This document shows positions 33,640-44,419 of a stretch of DNA of 64,000 nt, piece after piece. Under the pieces are notes generated by a model that ran no database searches, was not told the DNA's origin, and was given only the letters and a program-made list of their open reading frames with translations. Every line of letters begins with the position of its first letter. The first letter of the stretch is position 1. The stretch spans positions 71,566,652 through 71,630,651 of the forward strand of contig OZ035960.1 in NCBI GenBank assembly GCA_964034945.1, written 5' to 3'. This DNA is from Chrysopilus asiliformis. Its lineage: Eukaryota; Arthropoda; Insecta; Diptera; Rhagionidae. The position numbers and the translations under genes are program-made.

Positions 33640-33930
33640 TTTCGGAAAAAACGTTATCCTTACAGGACCTTCCGCTTAGAATTTGGAAAATCTAACACCG
33701 GATTCGCGATCAGTGACGCCGGAAACCCCCTTATGCAGATTTTTTCCGGGAAAAACGGGAAAAGGATATTTGCTTTATCCTTATAGGACCTTCCATTTCG
33801 AATTTTAAAAATCTAACATAGCTAAAAACCTGCTCCTGGCAACGCAGATCATTTTGCAAAAAACCGCGTAAAAATCGATCCAGTTTTTGACCAACCAACC
33901 AACAAACTTCCATTTTTATATATATAGATT
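33640..33930 (-). mobile_element. Helitron 5'-end fragment (copy L)
   Basis: Reverse complement reads TCTATATATATAAAAATGGA then agtttgttggttggttggtc, a classical Helitron 5' terminus, followed by one and a half 122-bp units. The same fragment is in copy R at 45,423-45,700, so it was present before the two copies separated. Confidence 0.6.
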
Positions 33931-33968
33931 AATTAAAACGCCGCTAGCGCCTCAATACGGGTACTTAC

Positions 33969-34131
33969 TGTAGAATATTATACTTGTTGTATTAAAAATA
34001 TTTAGAAATAAGCAGCCTATGTAGAAACAAAATGTAATAGGAGTTTTGTATCACAGTCAGTATGATTATGTTTGTCAATTAATAAAGAATTATAAAAACT
34101 ATTAAAAGGATTTGAATTAAAGAATACTACA
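33969..34131 (+). repeat. 5' LTR of the young retrotransposon
   Basis: 163 bp, TG...CA ends, no clear TATA box; aataaagaattataaaaac near the 3' side is a possible polyadenylation signal. Confidence 0.9.
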
Positions 34132-34153
34132 TGGCGACGAGGAAAATTAATTA

Positions 34154-36151
34154 ATGACAATTTCTAAACAAAGCGGTGTTAAACGGTCAGTTGGAAGACC
34201 TCGGAAAAGACCAGTTGTTACGGTGGTTACAGCTAAAACTATGGATTTTTTAAGGAAAGTTGAGCCATTGGATTTGACCGGAGATGTTGCTGAACACTGG
34301 CGTGTGTTCAAGCAAAATTTTCAGTATTTTTTTATTGCCGCCGAATTGGATAAGAAAACGGAGAAAATTCAAGCTGCGATTTTTTTAAATGCAGTTGGAA
34401 CAGATGCTGTGGAACTTTTCAATACTTTCGACCTTGATGAGACAAAAAAGGAAGATTATAATGAAGTGGTCAAAGCATTTGAATTGTTTTGCAAGCCAAA
34501 AAAGAACCAAGTGTATGCCAGCTTCATTTTTCATAATAGAGATCAAAAACCATTGGAACCCTTTGATAAATGGCTTATGGACCTGAAGAAAATGATTAAA
34601 TCTTGTGATTTTGGAAACCATGACATTGAGCAAAGAATGTTAAGAGATAAATTAGTGATCGGAATGGTGGATAAAACACTTCAGAAGAAGATGTTAGAGG
34701 TTGATAATTTAGACGTCGGAAAAGTGATTGATATGGCAAGAATTTCAGAAGCATCAAAGAGACAATCAAGTGATCTTCAGAATCCCCAAAGGTGTAATTT
34801 ACAACAATTTGAAACACATGAAATACAATCGAAGAAAGGGGCACAAAATCATCAGGGACCAGTGAATTTTGAGAAAACTTATTTTAATTCAAAAAATTGG
34901 AAAGATAATAATTCGTCTTTCAGAGATTCGTCAAAAAATGAGCATAGATTTGTAAGAGAATGTAAATATTGTTTGAAAAATCATAAAATGGGAAGTTGTC
35001 CTGCATATGGTAGTACATGTTCAAAATGTGGTAAGAAGAATCATTTTGACGTGGCATGTTTGAATAAGAATATTCGAGAAATTTCGGAAACTACAGGTAA
35101 TGATGATGTATTATTTATTGATTCAATTTATAACGGCGACAGCAATTATTGGGCGGTTAACATTTTGTTCGGGAAAAAGGAAGTTAAATTTAAACTTGAT
35201 ACTGGCTCGGAAGTAAATACCATTCCTTGTAATATCGTATATTCAATTCGAGATGCAAACATTGTTAAAAATGAGCTTAAATTGCAAGGGTATGGTGGTT
35301 CTAACATTAAAACATTGGGTATTGTTAATTTAAAGTGTACTATTAATGATATGGAAACAGATCAACGTTTTGTAGTAGTGGAGGCTAATTCGATTCCGAT
35401 ATTAGGACTGAAAACGTGTGTTGAGTTTAATTTGATTTCGAAAATAGATGGAATAGATCAGATTAATAGTGAGGAACGGGAAAAATTTATTAAAAAATTT
35501 GAAACTGTTTTTACAGGGTTAGGGACTTTTGAAGGAGAATATCAAATTGTACTTAAACCTAATGTATCTCCTATTGTAAAATCGGCAAGAAGAGTTCCTA
35601 TAGCATTATTTGAACGTTTAAAGAATGCATTGAATAATCTCGTTGAGAGAAAAATAGTTGAAAAAATAGACAAACCTGTGTCGTGGGTGTCAAATTTAGT
35701 AATTGTGGAAAAGAAAAATGGCGATTTAAGGTTGTGTCTTGACCCAAAACATTTAAATCAAGCGATTGTAGATGACCCATATCCAATTCCAACATTTGAT
35801 GAGATAAGTGCAAAATTAGCGAATATGAAATACTTTACTGTGTTAGATCTTTCAGATGGGTACTGGCAGATTAAATTAGAGAATGATTCTGCTGACTTAT
35901 GTACATTTGTAACACCATTTGGGTGTTATAAGTTTTTAAGATTACCTTTTGGATTGCGGATTGCACCGCAGGCATTTCAAAAACTTAATGAAAATTTTTT
36001 TTCAAATTTAGAAGGCTCAGTTATTTACATAGATGATATTTTAGTAGGTGGCAAAACAATTGAAGAACATGATAGAAATTTAGAAAAAGTCATGCAAAGA
36101 GCTAGAGAAAAAATGTTAAGTTTAATATCAATAAAATACAATTTAGAGTGA
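34154..36151 (+). CDS. Gag-protease-reverse transcriptase of the retrotransposon
   Basis: 665 residues from an ATG 22 bp after the 5' LTR. In order: a basic N terminus, a capsid-like region (about residues 30-200, with EHWRVFKQNF and VYASFIFHNRDQ), a CCHC-type double knuckle (C-x2-C...H...C at about 273-300, CKYCLKNHKMGSC and CSKCGKKNHFDVAC), an aspartic protease (FKLDTGSEVNTIP, about 348), and reverse transcriptase with WVSNLVIVEKKNGDLRLCLD, DLSDGYWQIKL, LPFGLRIAPQAF and the YIDDILVGG active site (about 624). Gag and pol are in a single frame. The frame shifts by one base in an A-rich stretch near 36,110 and stops at 36,151; pol continues in the next frame. Confidence 0.85.
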   Translation: MTISKQSGVKRSVGRPRKRPVVTVVTAKTMDFLRKVEPLDLTGDVAEHWRVFKQNFQYFFIAAELDKKTEKIQAAIFLNAVGTDAVELFNTFDLDETKKEDYNEVVKAFELFCKPKKNQVYASFIFHNRDQKPLEPFDKWLMDLKKMIKSCDFGNHDIEQRMLRDKLVIGMVDKTLQKKMLEVDNLDVGKVIDMARISEASKRQSSDLQNPQRCNLQQFETHEIQSKKGAQNHQGPVNFEKTYFNSKNWKDNNSSFRDSSKNEHRFVRECKYCLKNHKMGSCPAYGSTCSKCGKKNHFDVACLNKNIREISETTGNDDVLFIDSIYNGDSNYWAVNILFGKKEVKFKLDTGSEVNTIPCNIVYSIRDANIVKNELKLQGYGGSNIKTLGIVNLKCTINDMETDQRFVVVEANSIPILGLKTCVEFNLISKIDGIDQINSEEREKFIKKFETVFTGLGTFEGEYQIVLKPNVSPIVKSARRVPIALFERLKNALNNLVERKIVEKIDKPVSWVSNLVIVEKKNGDLRLCLDPKHLNQAIVDDPYPIPTFDEISAKLANMKYFTVLDLSDGYWQIKLENDSADLCTFVTPFGCYKFLRLPFGLRIAPQAFQKLNENFFSNLEGSVIYIDDILVGGKTIEEHDRNLEKVMQRAREKMLSLISIKYNLE

Positions 36152-37410
36152 ATTCAGTAAGATATTTAGGACATATAATATCATCAAAGGGAATTGAAAT
36201 TGACCGTGAAAGAATGCAGGCCATTATGGCATTGGAACCTCCAAATGATAAAAAGAAATTACAGAGCTTGCTCGGAATGATCAATTATATGAGAAAATTT
36301 ATCCCGGATTTGTCAAGTATATCTGAACCATTGAGATTACTGTTAAAGAAAAATGTATATTTTCAATGGTTAAAGGTTCATGACATTTGTCTACACGACA
36401 TTAAACTAAAGATAGCAAATTCCCCTAGTTTACAGCCTTTTGATCCAGATAAAGAGGTTGTTATTCAATCGGATGCTTCTAAAAATGGACTGGGTTGTTG
36501 TTTGTTACAGGAAGGGAAACCTGTGTGTTTTGCCTCTAGGTCAATGCTACCAGCGGAATTAAATTATGGACAGATTGATAAAGAAATGTTAGCTATAGTA
36601 TTCGCTTGTAACAAATTTCATCAATTTATATACGGAAAAGATATAATTGTAGTAACTGATCATAAACCGTTATTAGGTATTATGAATAAAGAAATTGGTG
36701 ACATACCAAATTCGAGATTACAACGTATGAAATTACGTTTGTTCAAATATAAAATAAAATTGCAATATTTGCCCGGTAATCAGTTATTGATAGCTGATTT
36801 GTTATCACGAAATTTCAAGAATGGTAGCTGTGAACCAGAAATAAAAGATTTAAGTGAAATTATTCATACTATTAACATTAGCAATGATAAATTAAAATTG
36901 TATCAAAATGAAACTGCTAAAGATCCGGTATTAAGTAATCTGATAAAAGTTCTGGAATCCAGATGGCCAGATCGAAAATGTAATTTACCGGATAATATTA
37001 AAGTTTTTTGGACTAGTAAAACAGAGTTGTTTGTAGAGAATAATATAGTATTTTTTAAAGACAGGATAGTTGTACCGTGTTCACTAAGACAAGATATATT
37101 ATCTTTGCTTCATAAATCGCACTTAGGAATAGAGAAAACGAAATCACGTGCAAGAAGTTTAGTGTTTTGGCCAGGAATCAATATGGATATTGAAAATTTG
37201 ATAGCAAAATGTAATGTTTGCCAGAAATTTAGACATAATAGTATACGAGAACCGATGATTAATCATGAAATCCCTAATTTTCCATTTTTTAAGTTGGGCA
37301 TGGATGTTATGGAATTACAAGGAATTAGTTATTTAGTAGTATCAGATTATTTTCCAAAATATTTGGAAGTCTTAAAATTAAATAGAAAAAGCAAGGTGTC
37401 TGTCTCGTAG
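36148..37410 (+). pseudogene. Pol continuation: RT thumb, RNase H, integrase N-terminal part
   Basis: Overlaps the upstream frame by a few bases after the shift. Residues YLGHIISSKGIEID begin the RT thumb. RNase H follows (VIQSDASKNGLGCCLLQ, AELNYGQIDKEML, VVTDHKPLLGIM, LPGNQLLIADLLSR), then the integrase zinc-binding domain (H-x3-H, then CNVCQKF) and the first catalytic Asp (GMDVMEL). The frame ends where foreign DNA enters at about 37,390. Confidence 0.8.
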
Positions 37411-38799
37411 AGACGGCCAGAAGACGTGGATCCGCCTACAACGATCGCCAATAGATCTTTAAGTAAGAAATTTTAGTGAAAAAGAAACTAAAGAAACAAT
37501 TTGATTGACCGTAATGTTACGGGATTTGACTTTCCGTTTGGTGAATTTTGGCATCTTGTACCTAAAAATCAAATTTCACTTGCAACACAACGAACAATTT
37601 TTAATAGGGCATTTTCATAAATGTACTCGGAACTTACGCAAATTGCACAAAACATTTTCTTCGTAAACTAAACGAATAACAAGTAAACTAAACGAATAAC
37701 ATAAACTGGGTTATTTATTAAGAAAAATCTTTTGTGTTATTTGCAGAACTTGAATTTATGAAAACGCCCATAGATAAAAAAACAAATAAAAATAAAATAA
37801 AATTACACGATAAAAGCAACGAAGCAATTTCAATTTAGAGCAACTAAAAACAGTGTTCAAAACCATGGCCGAATTATACAAGGTCTGTTTGACAGCTCAG
37901 TTGCTTCTGGCTCTGACGTCATCGGCAAGAAATTCTTATACGATTCAATGGGAATTTTCCCTTTTTATATGAAATATTATTGAAATTAGCGCACACACAA
38001 TCAACATTAGAAAGAATGCACCGATATTTCTTGCCGATGACGTAGCAAAATGGTGGCTGTTAAAAAGCAACCAGCAGACCTGTGTTTAATTCGGCCATGC
38101 GATCGATGCACATTTTTCCTTCTCCCCCCAAGTTAAGATCGAAATTGTTTCTCTTCAAGTTTTCCGCTCTTGTTCAAAGCGGTTTGTATGCTTTGCATAA
38201 AAATGAATGAAAGGTTCGAGCGATGGCTGCTGTTGGATATAAGTATGCATTTCATTAGTAAGAGAGCGATATCTCGGTCCCAGCATTAAAGTTGTGTTCT
38301 CAAAGCAAAATAAAACCATATTTTTTTCTCGTTCTTTGGAGCGTTTTACTGAAATTCTGAATTTCGTTTTCTCGAGAGTGATTTTTATTTTAATTTTTTT
38401 CAATTCCTCCAAAGCGAATTGAACCGAAATAATATGAATAGCCAGAATCAGAACAACCCATTTAGAGAAGAGAAACAATCAAGTTCTATATGAGATTCAA
38501 TACACACAAAGAAAGCATAAAAAGAGTATACATGTGAAATCTGTACTGCAAGCAGCAGACACAGCATAACAGCGGAGTAAAAATTTTGATTTTACTTTTT
38601 AAAAACATAATTGAACATAGTTTAACATAACAAAATACCCTATACAATGCTTTAATGTAGCCCTCATCTTATAACACAGGTTTTGTTCAGATATCACCAC
38701 AAACTATCGAGTTTCATCGATTGCAAATTTGTTATCATGGCAGCAAGCCGATTTTCTAATTTGTACCCCCATTACCAAAATCCAAGACGTATCCACGTC
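37390..38799. other. 1.4-kb foreign insertion in the integrase frame
   Basis: Integrase reads LEVLKLNR up to 37,388 and resumes KTARQIINSL from 38,799, so about 1.41 kb is inserted. The two junctions carry a short inverse match (agacgtggatccg / gacgtggatacg). The insert contains a MITE (37,864-38,099) and, at its right end, an in-frame start MAASRFSNLYPHYQNPRRIH at 38,737 that reads directly into integrase. It has no long frame otherwise. It could be a transposon or captured host DNA. Confidence 0.6.
37864..38099. mobile_element. MITE, 236 bp
   Basis: Inverted repeats of about 75 bp start CATGGCCGAATTATACAAGG and, from the other side, CATGGCCGAATTAAACACAG. Both reach cgtcatcggcaagaaat inside. 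No coding capacity; target duplication not identified. Confidence 0.7.
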
Positions 38800-39408
38800 A
38801 AAACAGCGAGACAAATTATTAATAGTTTAAAAAATTTATTTGCTATTCACGGAATACCTAGGGTGATTATTGCTGATAATATGCCATTTAATTCTTACGA
38901 TTTTAAGAGTTTCGCAAATGAATTAGACATTGATGTGATTACATCAAGTCCACATTATCCACAGTCCAATGGATTTGCAGAGAAATTTGTTCAGATTGCG
39001 AAATCATTGTTAAATAAGGCTAAAGAAAGTAAAACTGAATTCTGGCAAGTTTTGCTGGAGTATAGAAACACTCCTATAAAAGGAAGTAAATATTCTTCAG
39101 CAGAACTGCTTCTAGGAAGGAAAATTAGATCCATCATACCTGGAAAAGAGAGTTTATTTGTTTCAAATTTAATGGAAAGTATAAGTCCAGTTCACCGAAA
39201 AAATTCTGAACGAAACAAGTTGTATTATGATCAAAATTCTAGAATTAAAAATTATTTTCAAGAGGGTGAAATGATTTGGTTTAAGGGAGAGAAAACATGG
39301 GTGAAAGTTCAAATTATTGAAAAAGATAAAACACCAAGATCTTATTGGATTAAACTCGAAAACGGATCAATTTTACGGAGAAATTCTAGAATGCTAAGGC
39401 ACATGTAA
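38683..39408 (+). pseudogene. Integrase core and C-terminal domain of the retrotransposon
   Basis: From about 38,799 the frame gives KTARQIINSLKNLFAIHGIP, VIIADNMPFNS (second Asp), SSPHYPQSNGFAEKFVQ (catalytic Glu) and a C-terminal domain with EMIWFKGEKTWVKVQI, ending RNSRMLRHM. The first 38 or so residues belong to the insertion, not to integrase. Otherwise no stops are seen, in line with a young element. Confidence 0.8.
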
Positions 39409-39440
39409 TATCATATGCAAGAAAATTATAATTAAAATTA

Positions 39441-39473
<33 letters not shown>

Positions 39474-39521
39474 TTAATTAAATGAATTTGTAATCAAAAT
39501 GTATATTTTAAAAGGGGAAGA

Positions 39522-39684
39522 TGTAGAATATTATACTTGTTGTATTAAAAATATTTAGAAATAAGCAGCCTATGTAGAAACAAAATGTAATAGGAGTTTT
39601 GTATCACAGTCAGTATGATTATGTTTGTCAATTAATAAAGAATTATAAAAACTATTAAAATGATTTGAATTAAAGAATACTACA
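39522..39684 (+). repeat. 3' LTR of the young retrotransposon
   Basis: 163 bp, identical to the 5' LTR except for one base near its 3' end (aaaatgattt versus aaaaggattt). Confidence 0.9.
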
Positions 39685-40194
39685 CTTACGGCAACAAAAC
39701 CCTATATGGAATTAAAGGTAATTGTTGTGGCTATAACTTGGAAATAATTTCGACTTGACGTCTGTTGACGGGCAAAAGTTATGATCTTTCAAACTTCAAA
39801 TTTATATGAATAAAGTGTTCCTAATAAATATTTAATTACAATTAACTTAAAAATAGTTCAGGTTCCAAATTCACTCAGAATTCTTTCCCTATAAAAAAAA
39901 AACTCATTCAAATAAAAAAAACGAATGTAAAATCTTAGAAAATGTGAAAGTTGTATTCACTTAAAGTTGGTAAAAAATCAAGAAATTTACTTTTTGGCAA
40001 AATTTAAAAAAAGTTTATATTTCAATGCTTCCGCAAAGACACATTTTTAAAGATATTGACCTAATATTTTTTATTCCCAACTATTGAACTATTTACTATC
40101 AAATTTGATAAAAAAAAATCAAATTGGTTATCACAAAAAAATTGAATTTGGGCCAATGGATTTTAATCCTGAACCACTGTGCGGCGACCAAAGT

Positions 40195-40470
40195 GGCGTA
40201 GAGACATTGCCAATATTCAACGAGGAATCATTCACCCGTATTCCGAATGTCGTGTCGTTTTAGGCGTTGTTTTTAATACTTTGCTACCAACAACAAAGTT
40301 ACTATCTTCGAAAACGACACGACAATTGTAATACGGGTGATTGTAGTGGTACGAGAAGATAACATACCACCCTATGGCGATGGACTAGTTCGTGTGGTTA
40401 CTCTGCAAACTCAAACTGGCATATTGAAGCGGCCAATAGTCATGGTCGTATTTTTACTTAATGAAGATTG
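40195..40470 (+). pseudogene. BEL/Pao integrase end (part 2)
   Basis: Continues the fragment cut at 32,236. Residues VVREDNIPPYGDGLVRVVTL then QTQTGILKRPIVMVVFL match the domain at the end of BEL/Pao pol (usually V.VRE.N.PP..W..GR...DG.VRV...RT..G...RP..KL..L). The frame stops at 40,470; a deletion has removed the middle of the motif. Confidence 0.6.
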
Positions 40471-41077
40471 AAATTTTGCAAATATTTTTTTGAATTTGTC
40501 AATTATTAAATTTGTAATAAACCTTTTGTATTTTTGAAATATTGTAGGGGAGATTGGGGTGTTGTGGACCACGGGGAATTGTGGACCAGCGTCATATTTT
40601 CTTCCCTAGTAGTGGTTGGTAGCTGCAAATAACTGTAATCAGTTTGCCTCATGTTAAGCTAATTTTCCTAACAGTATTCGACTTTTGTATACGCACTATC
40701 ACCTCGCTTCGATAGCAAATAGAAAAGTGATACTTCGAAAAAAAAAATTTCACTTTGTGTTTCGTTTAATTTGACCAGATTTTTCAAGAACCAACTCAGG
40801 TAAATATGTTCATAATATTCGCGGAGCCTTAAGCATTCGACACAGACAAGAAATTTTGCATGAAGTTTGCATTGTGTTACTAATAGCTGCCATATTGTAA
40901 AAAAGAGCGTTCGGGGAATTGTGGACCACTTTTGTTGGGGAATTACGGACCACTCAGTTCTTGACATTTGATCAACTAACTTCGTGTTTTCTGCAAAAAC
41001 ACAGCATTAGATTTTCGGCAATCATACTAATATATAAAAAAAAAATTAAAAAATTTTTTTAAAAAAAAGCTTTTATT

Positions 41078-41262
41078 AAAAAAAATGCACTAAAAAGAAA
41101 AAAATAATTTTCTGGACGCTGTGTATCACAAATATAAAAGCTTTTTAAAAGCGAGATAAATTTTTATTTTATTGTTTTATGCTTTATCTCGCTTTTTAAA
41201 AGCTTTTATATTTGTGATACACAGCGTCCAGAAAATTATTTTTTTCTTTTTAGTGCATTTTT
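41078..41262. repeat. Palindrome, about 81-bp arms
   Basis: Arms 41,078-41,160 and 41,183-41,262 mirror each other (tgcactaaaaag... and ...ctttttagtgca) with a 22-base spacer. Half of it recurs at 353-437. Confidence 0.8.
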
Positions 41263-41813
41263 ATACCCGTATGGTGAAACCAAAGGGTATATTAACTTTG
41301 CCTTACCGTTTGTAACGCCAAGATCCCATCATCGCACAAAAAAATGAATTACACCAGTGTGTTTAGAATGATGAAAAAAGTTGAATTTAGCATGTCCGTC
41401 CGTCCGTCCGTCTGTCCGTCTGTGGCGCGGATTGCGGGTGCACGGATTGAGCTAGAGACTTGAAATTTTGCGTGGATCCGTTTTTCGTAAAATGCAAGGT
41501 TAAGTTCGTTAATGGGTAAAAATGGACCATTAGGGGGGGTACCCCCCATACGAACAAAATCGTTTTTTGTGAATATCTCAAAAACGGTGCATCTTATCAA
41601 AAAAGTCCAAGAACAAAAGTTATTTAGGATATGATTCTACATAAAACTCCCATACATCAAAATCCGATTGGAATAAATTTTAAAAAATCTTATTGGAAAG
41701 TTTGACTTCAAATTGGAATTTTGGTATAACTGTTCGAATTTTGATACGAATATCACCATACGGGTCTCCAATGATTGCCAGATTGGCAATTATAGCTTTT
41801 GTTATGTTTTTTA
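41258..41813 (+). mobile_element. HINE copy
   Basis: Full length from ATACCCGTATGG to GTTATG, with gtccgtccgtccgtctgtcc at 41,395-41,420. Starts exactly at the end of the palindrome. Confidence 0.75.
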
Positions 41814-42480
41814 ATAAAAGCTTTTTTTTAAAAAATTTTTTTTTTATTTTGTTCTTTTTAGTCTTCGAATATATATCCTTACATTTGAGATGTCCTTACA
41901 GGCTTTTTAACTTGAGAATCGTATTCAGCGACCCCAAAAACCCCCAGAATAGATTTTTTCCGGAAAATTTGGAGAAAGGGATAATCACGTTATCCTTACA
42001 GGACCTTTCGTTATCCTTACAGATTTTTTAATGGCAGATTCGGATTTAGCGACCTCAAAAACCCCCAGAATAGATTTTTTTAAATTTTAAAAAATCTTAT
42101 TGGAAAGTTTGACTTCAAATTGGAATTTTGGTATAACTGTTCGAATTTTGATACGAATATCACCATACGGGTCTCCAATGATTGCCAGATTGGCAATTAT
42201 AGCTTTTGTTATGTTTTTTAATAAAAGCTTTTTTTTAAAAAATTTTTTTTTTATTTTGTTCTTTTTAGTCTTCGAATATATATCCTTACATTTGAGATGT
42301 CCTTACAGGCTTTTTAACTTGAGAATCGTATTCAGCGACCCCAAAAACCCCCAGAATAGATTTTTTCCGGAAAATTTGGAGAAAGGGATAATCACGTTAT
42401 CCTTACAGGACCTTTCGTTATCCTTACAGATTTTTTAATGGCAGATTCGGATTTAGCGACCTCAAAAACCCCCAGAATAG
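41672..42480 (+). repeat. 407-bp tandem duplication
   Basis: The segment from aaattttaaaaaatcttatt (41,674) recurs at 42,081 with no differences noticed over about 400 bases. It spans the HINE 3' end and the start of the Helitron repeats, so the duplication occurred after the HINE inserted. Confidence 0.8.
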
Positions 42481-43491
42481 ATTTTTTTCCGGAAAATTTT
42501 GAGAAAAGGATAATCACGTTATCCTTACAGAACCTTTCGTTATCCTTACAGACTTTTTAATGACAGATTCGGATTCAGCGACCCCAAAAACCCCCAGAAT
42601 AGATTTTTTCCCGGAAAATTTGGAGAAAAGGATAATCACGTTATCCTTACAGGACCTTCCGTTATCCTTACTGACTTTTTAATGACAGATTCGGATTCAG
42701 CGACCCCAAAAACCCACAGAATAGATTTTTTTCCGGAAAATTTGGAGAAAAGGATAATCACGTTATCCTTACAGGACCTTCCGTTATCCTTACTGACTTT
42801 TTAATGACAGATTCGGATTCAGCGACCCCAAAAACCCACAGAATAGATTTTTTTCCGGAAAATTTGGAGAAAAGGATAATCACGTTATCCTTACAGGACC
42901 TTCCGTTATCCTTACAAGGACGAAGTAGTGAAAATATTGTATTGTCATCGGGCTTATATAAGTGTGCAAAATTTCAAGTCAATCGGACAAGTGGAAGTGG
43001 GTCAAAATTGCGTTGCAAGATTTGATCTGACAGACAAACAGACAGACAAACAGACAAACAGACACGAAGGCAAGCTAAATAAAAGCTTTTAAAAATGAGT
43101 TGGTGTCTGTCTGTCTGTTCCTCTTTCACGCAAAATCGACTGAACCGATTGACTTGAAATTTGGCATGTGTCTGTGGTAGTTCTAGTTCCAACATAGGCA
43201 TACGGAAAAGTAGCGCGAGGGGTGGGGGAGTAAGGGGAGGGGGTAAAGTGATTTCGAAACTTAGTTTTTGCGCTATGTTACTCTTTCGCGGGGAAACTAC
43301 TGAACCAATTGGCCTGAAATTTTGCATACATGTCCGTCGGAGGTCCAGCCCCAACATAGACCCATTAAAAGGTTTTTAAGTTCTTTTTGGTTTTCTTCGT
43401 ATTCTAAAACTTAGACAAAAAGCTTAACCCGGCAACGACGGGTATGCAAGCTAGTTTCTAATATTTTTTTGGTGCGATAATAATTTTTCAA

Positions 43492-44107
43492 ATGCAAGTA
43501 TACAATGTTGAGGTTAGGTTCTCTTCTGTAGAGAATTTCGGTTACATTTACTTACCTTTTTCAGCCACAATACCGTGTTATTATACTAAAAAGGAGAAAT
43601 CAATTGATTTCGACAATATTTTGAAGGCAGGTGAAAATTCACAAGAGCTCACTCCGGCAAGTTTCAACGGCGTTCAAAATTCCAAAAACCAATTTGATGC
43701 GTTATATCGCGAGTTTTGATAAGGCGAAGATCGACGTTGCTACTGCTGATGTGTATGTAATGAAGAATTTATTGAATGTAATGATGAAATCGGCCGTTTT
43801 GACATCGCCAGAGGTTGTAAATGAGCTTCGTGAGAAGGCTGATAAGAAGAGATTGGAGAAGAAAGGCGGTAAACCATTATCGAAAAAGCCAAAAAAATAT
43901 CGTGGCAAATCGAAGACACCACAGAAGAAACAACCATCTTCAACCGATTCCGAACCGCCGAAATACCATCCATTGCAACGTGTGCGATTGAGCTGTTCAC
44001 TTGGGGTGCTCCGGAATGACTACAAGTTACTGGACTTGAGAACATTGCGTTTCGGACTGATTTTCATTGCAATCTTTCACTTTGTCTGTTATATAATAAA
44101 TATATGA
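43492..44107 (+). pseudogene. Pogo-type transposase remnant
   Basis: The frame at 43,631-44,107 has SLRQVSTAFKIPKTNLMRYI, a psq-type helix-turn-helix as at the N terminus of pogo transposases, followed at once by a Lys-rich tail (KKPKKYRGKSKTPQKK) that normally ends such proteins. The DDE catalytic core is missing, by an internal deletion. The preceding residues are in another frame (43,492-43,719). It is inside an element with pogo-type ends. Confidence 0.55.
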
Positions 44108-44419
44108 ATCAAAAAAAAAAGTTTGTCTATCACATTTTTCCATTTTTAATCGATTTACAAAGTGGTCCACAATACCCCGAGATTTTTCAAAATCGCAAAA
44201 ACGCCATTTTTGCGCCAACTGATATAACTTGTATAATTTAATGCAATTTGACCGAACTACTGCGACCCAAAGAGAGGTTATTTCTCGTATTACAAATTCA
44301 AGCTTTGAAATTTTCAGAAAGTTATTTTTTTGGGAGTTTTTAGCCAAAATGAAAATGCGGTCCACAACACCACAGTCCACAACACCCCAGTCCCCCCCTA
44401 TATTATTTCAAAGGGAGCG

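Larger units (their letters stand above)
33964..39689 (+). mobile_element. Young gypsy-type LTR retrotransposon, 5.7 kb
   Basis: The two 163-bp LTRs (33,969-34,131 and 39,522-39,684; TGTAGAATATT...ATACTACA) differ at one visible base. They are flanked by CTTAC (33,964-33,968 and 39,685-39,689). The primer-binding site TGGCGACGAGG follows the 5' LTR at 34,132; a purine tract (aaaggggaaga) precedes the 3' LTR. Copy R of the host repeat is uninterrupted at this point, confirming the target. Gag-pol is broken by a frame shift near 36,110 and by a 1.4-kb insertion in integrase (about 37,390-38,799). Confidence 0.9.
32237..40194 (-). mobile_element. CACAGTGGTTC element, copy L (split by an LTR retrotransposon)
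   Basis: About 2.2 kb of this span (32,237-33,968 and 39,685-40,194) is the inverse of 44,885-47,680. The right end reads ctgaaccactgtgcgg; the left end is eroded (gatcgttttctattgg). CGGCG on both sides may be the target duplication in the BEL/Pao frame. It holds a 113-codon frame, a Helitron piece (33,640-33,930) and a 5.7-kb LTR retrotransposon. Confidence 0.6.
41010..43454 (+). mobile_element. Composite Helitron with canonical 3' end
   Basis: The 3' end reads cccggcaacgacgggtatgc, a small hairpin, then aagCTAG before T at 43,454; hairpin plus CTRR at an A/T site is diagnostic of Helitrons. The 5' side probably begins TCATACTAATATATAAAA (about 41,018). Inside are a palindrome, a HINE, a 407-bp tandem duplication, four 122-bp units (42,437, 42,559, 42,681, 42,803) and two 'ctgaaccgattgacttgaaa' modules. 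No Rep/helicase frame. Confidence 0.6.
40547..44398. mobile_element. Pogo-like DNA transposon, 3.85 kb, TA target
   Basis: Ends GGGGAGATTGGGGTGTTGTG and, reversed, GGGGGGACTGGGGTGTTGTG, flanked by TA (40,545-40,546, 44,399-44,400). Further ggtccacaa words repeat inside both ends. The transposase remnant is at 43,490-44,107. A Helitron (about 41,010-43,454) carrying a palindrome, a HINE and 122-bp repeats lies inside. Confidence 0.7.

Noticed and set aside
41693..42438. Identical 112-residue frames (MESLTSNWNFGITVRILIRI...) and similar ones at 5,913 as genes
   Set aside because: They are translations of the HINE 3' end and recur wherever that repeat occurs; start, frame and length vary between copies.
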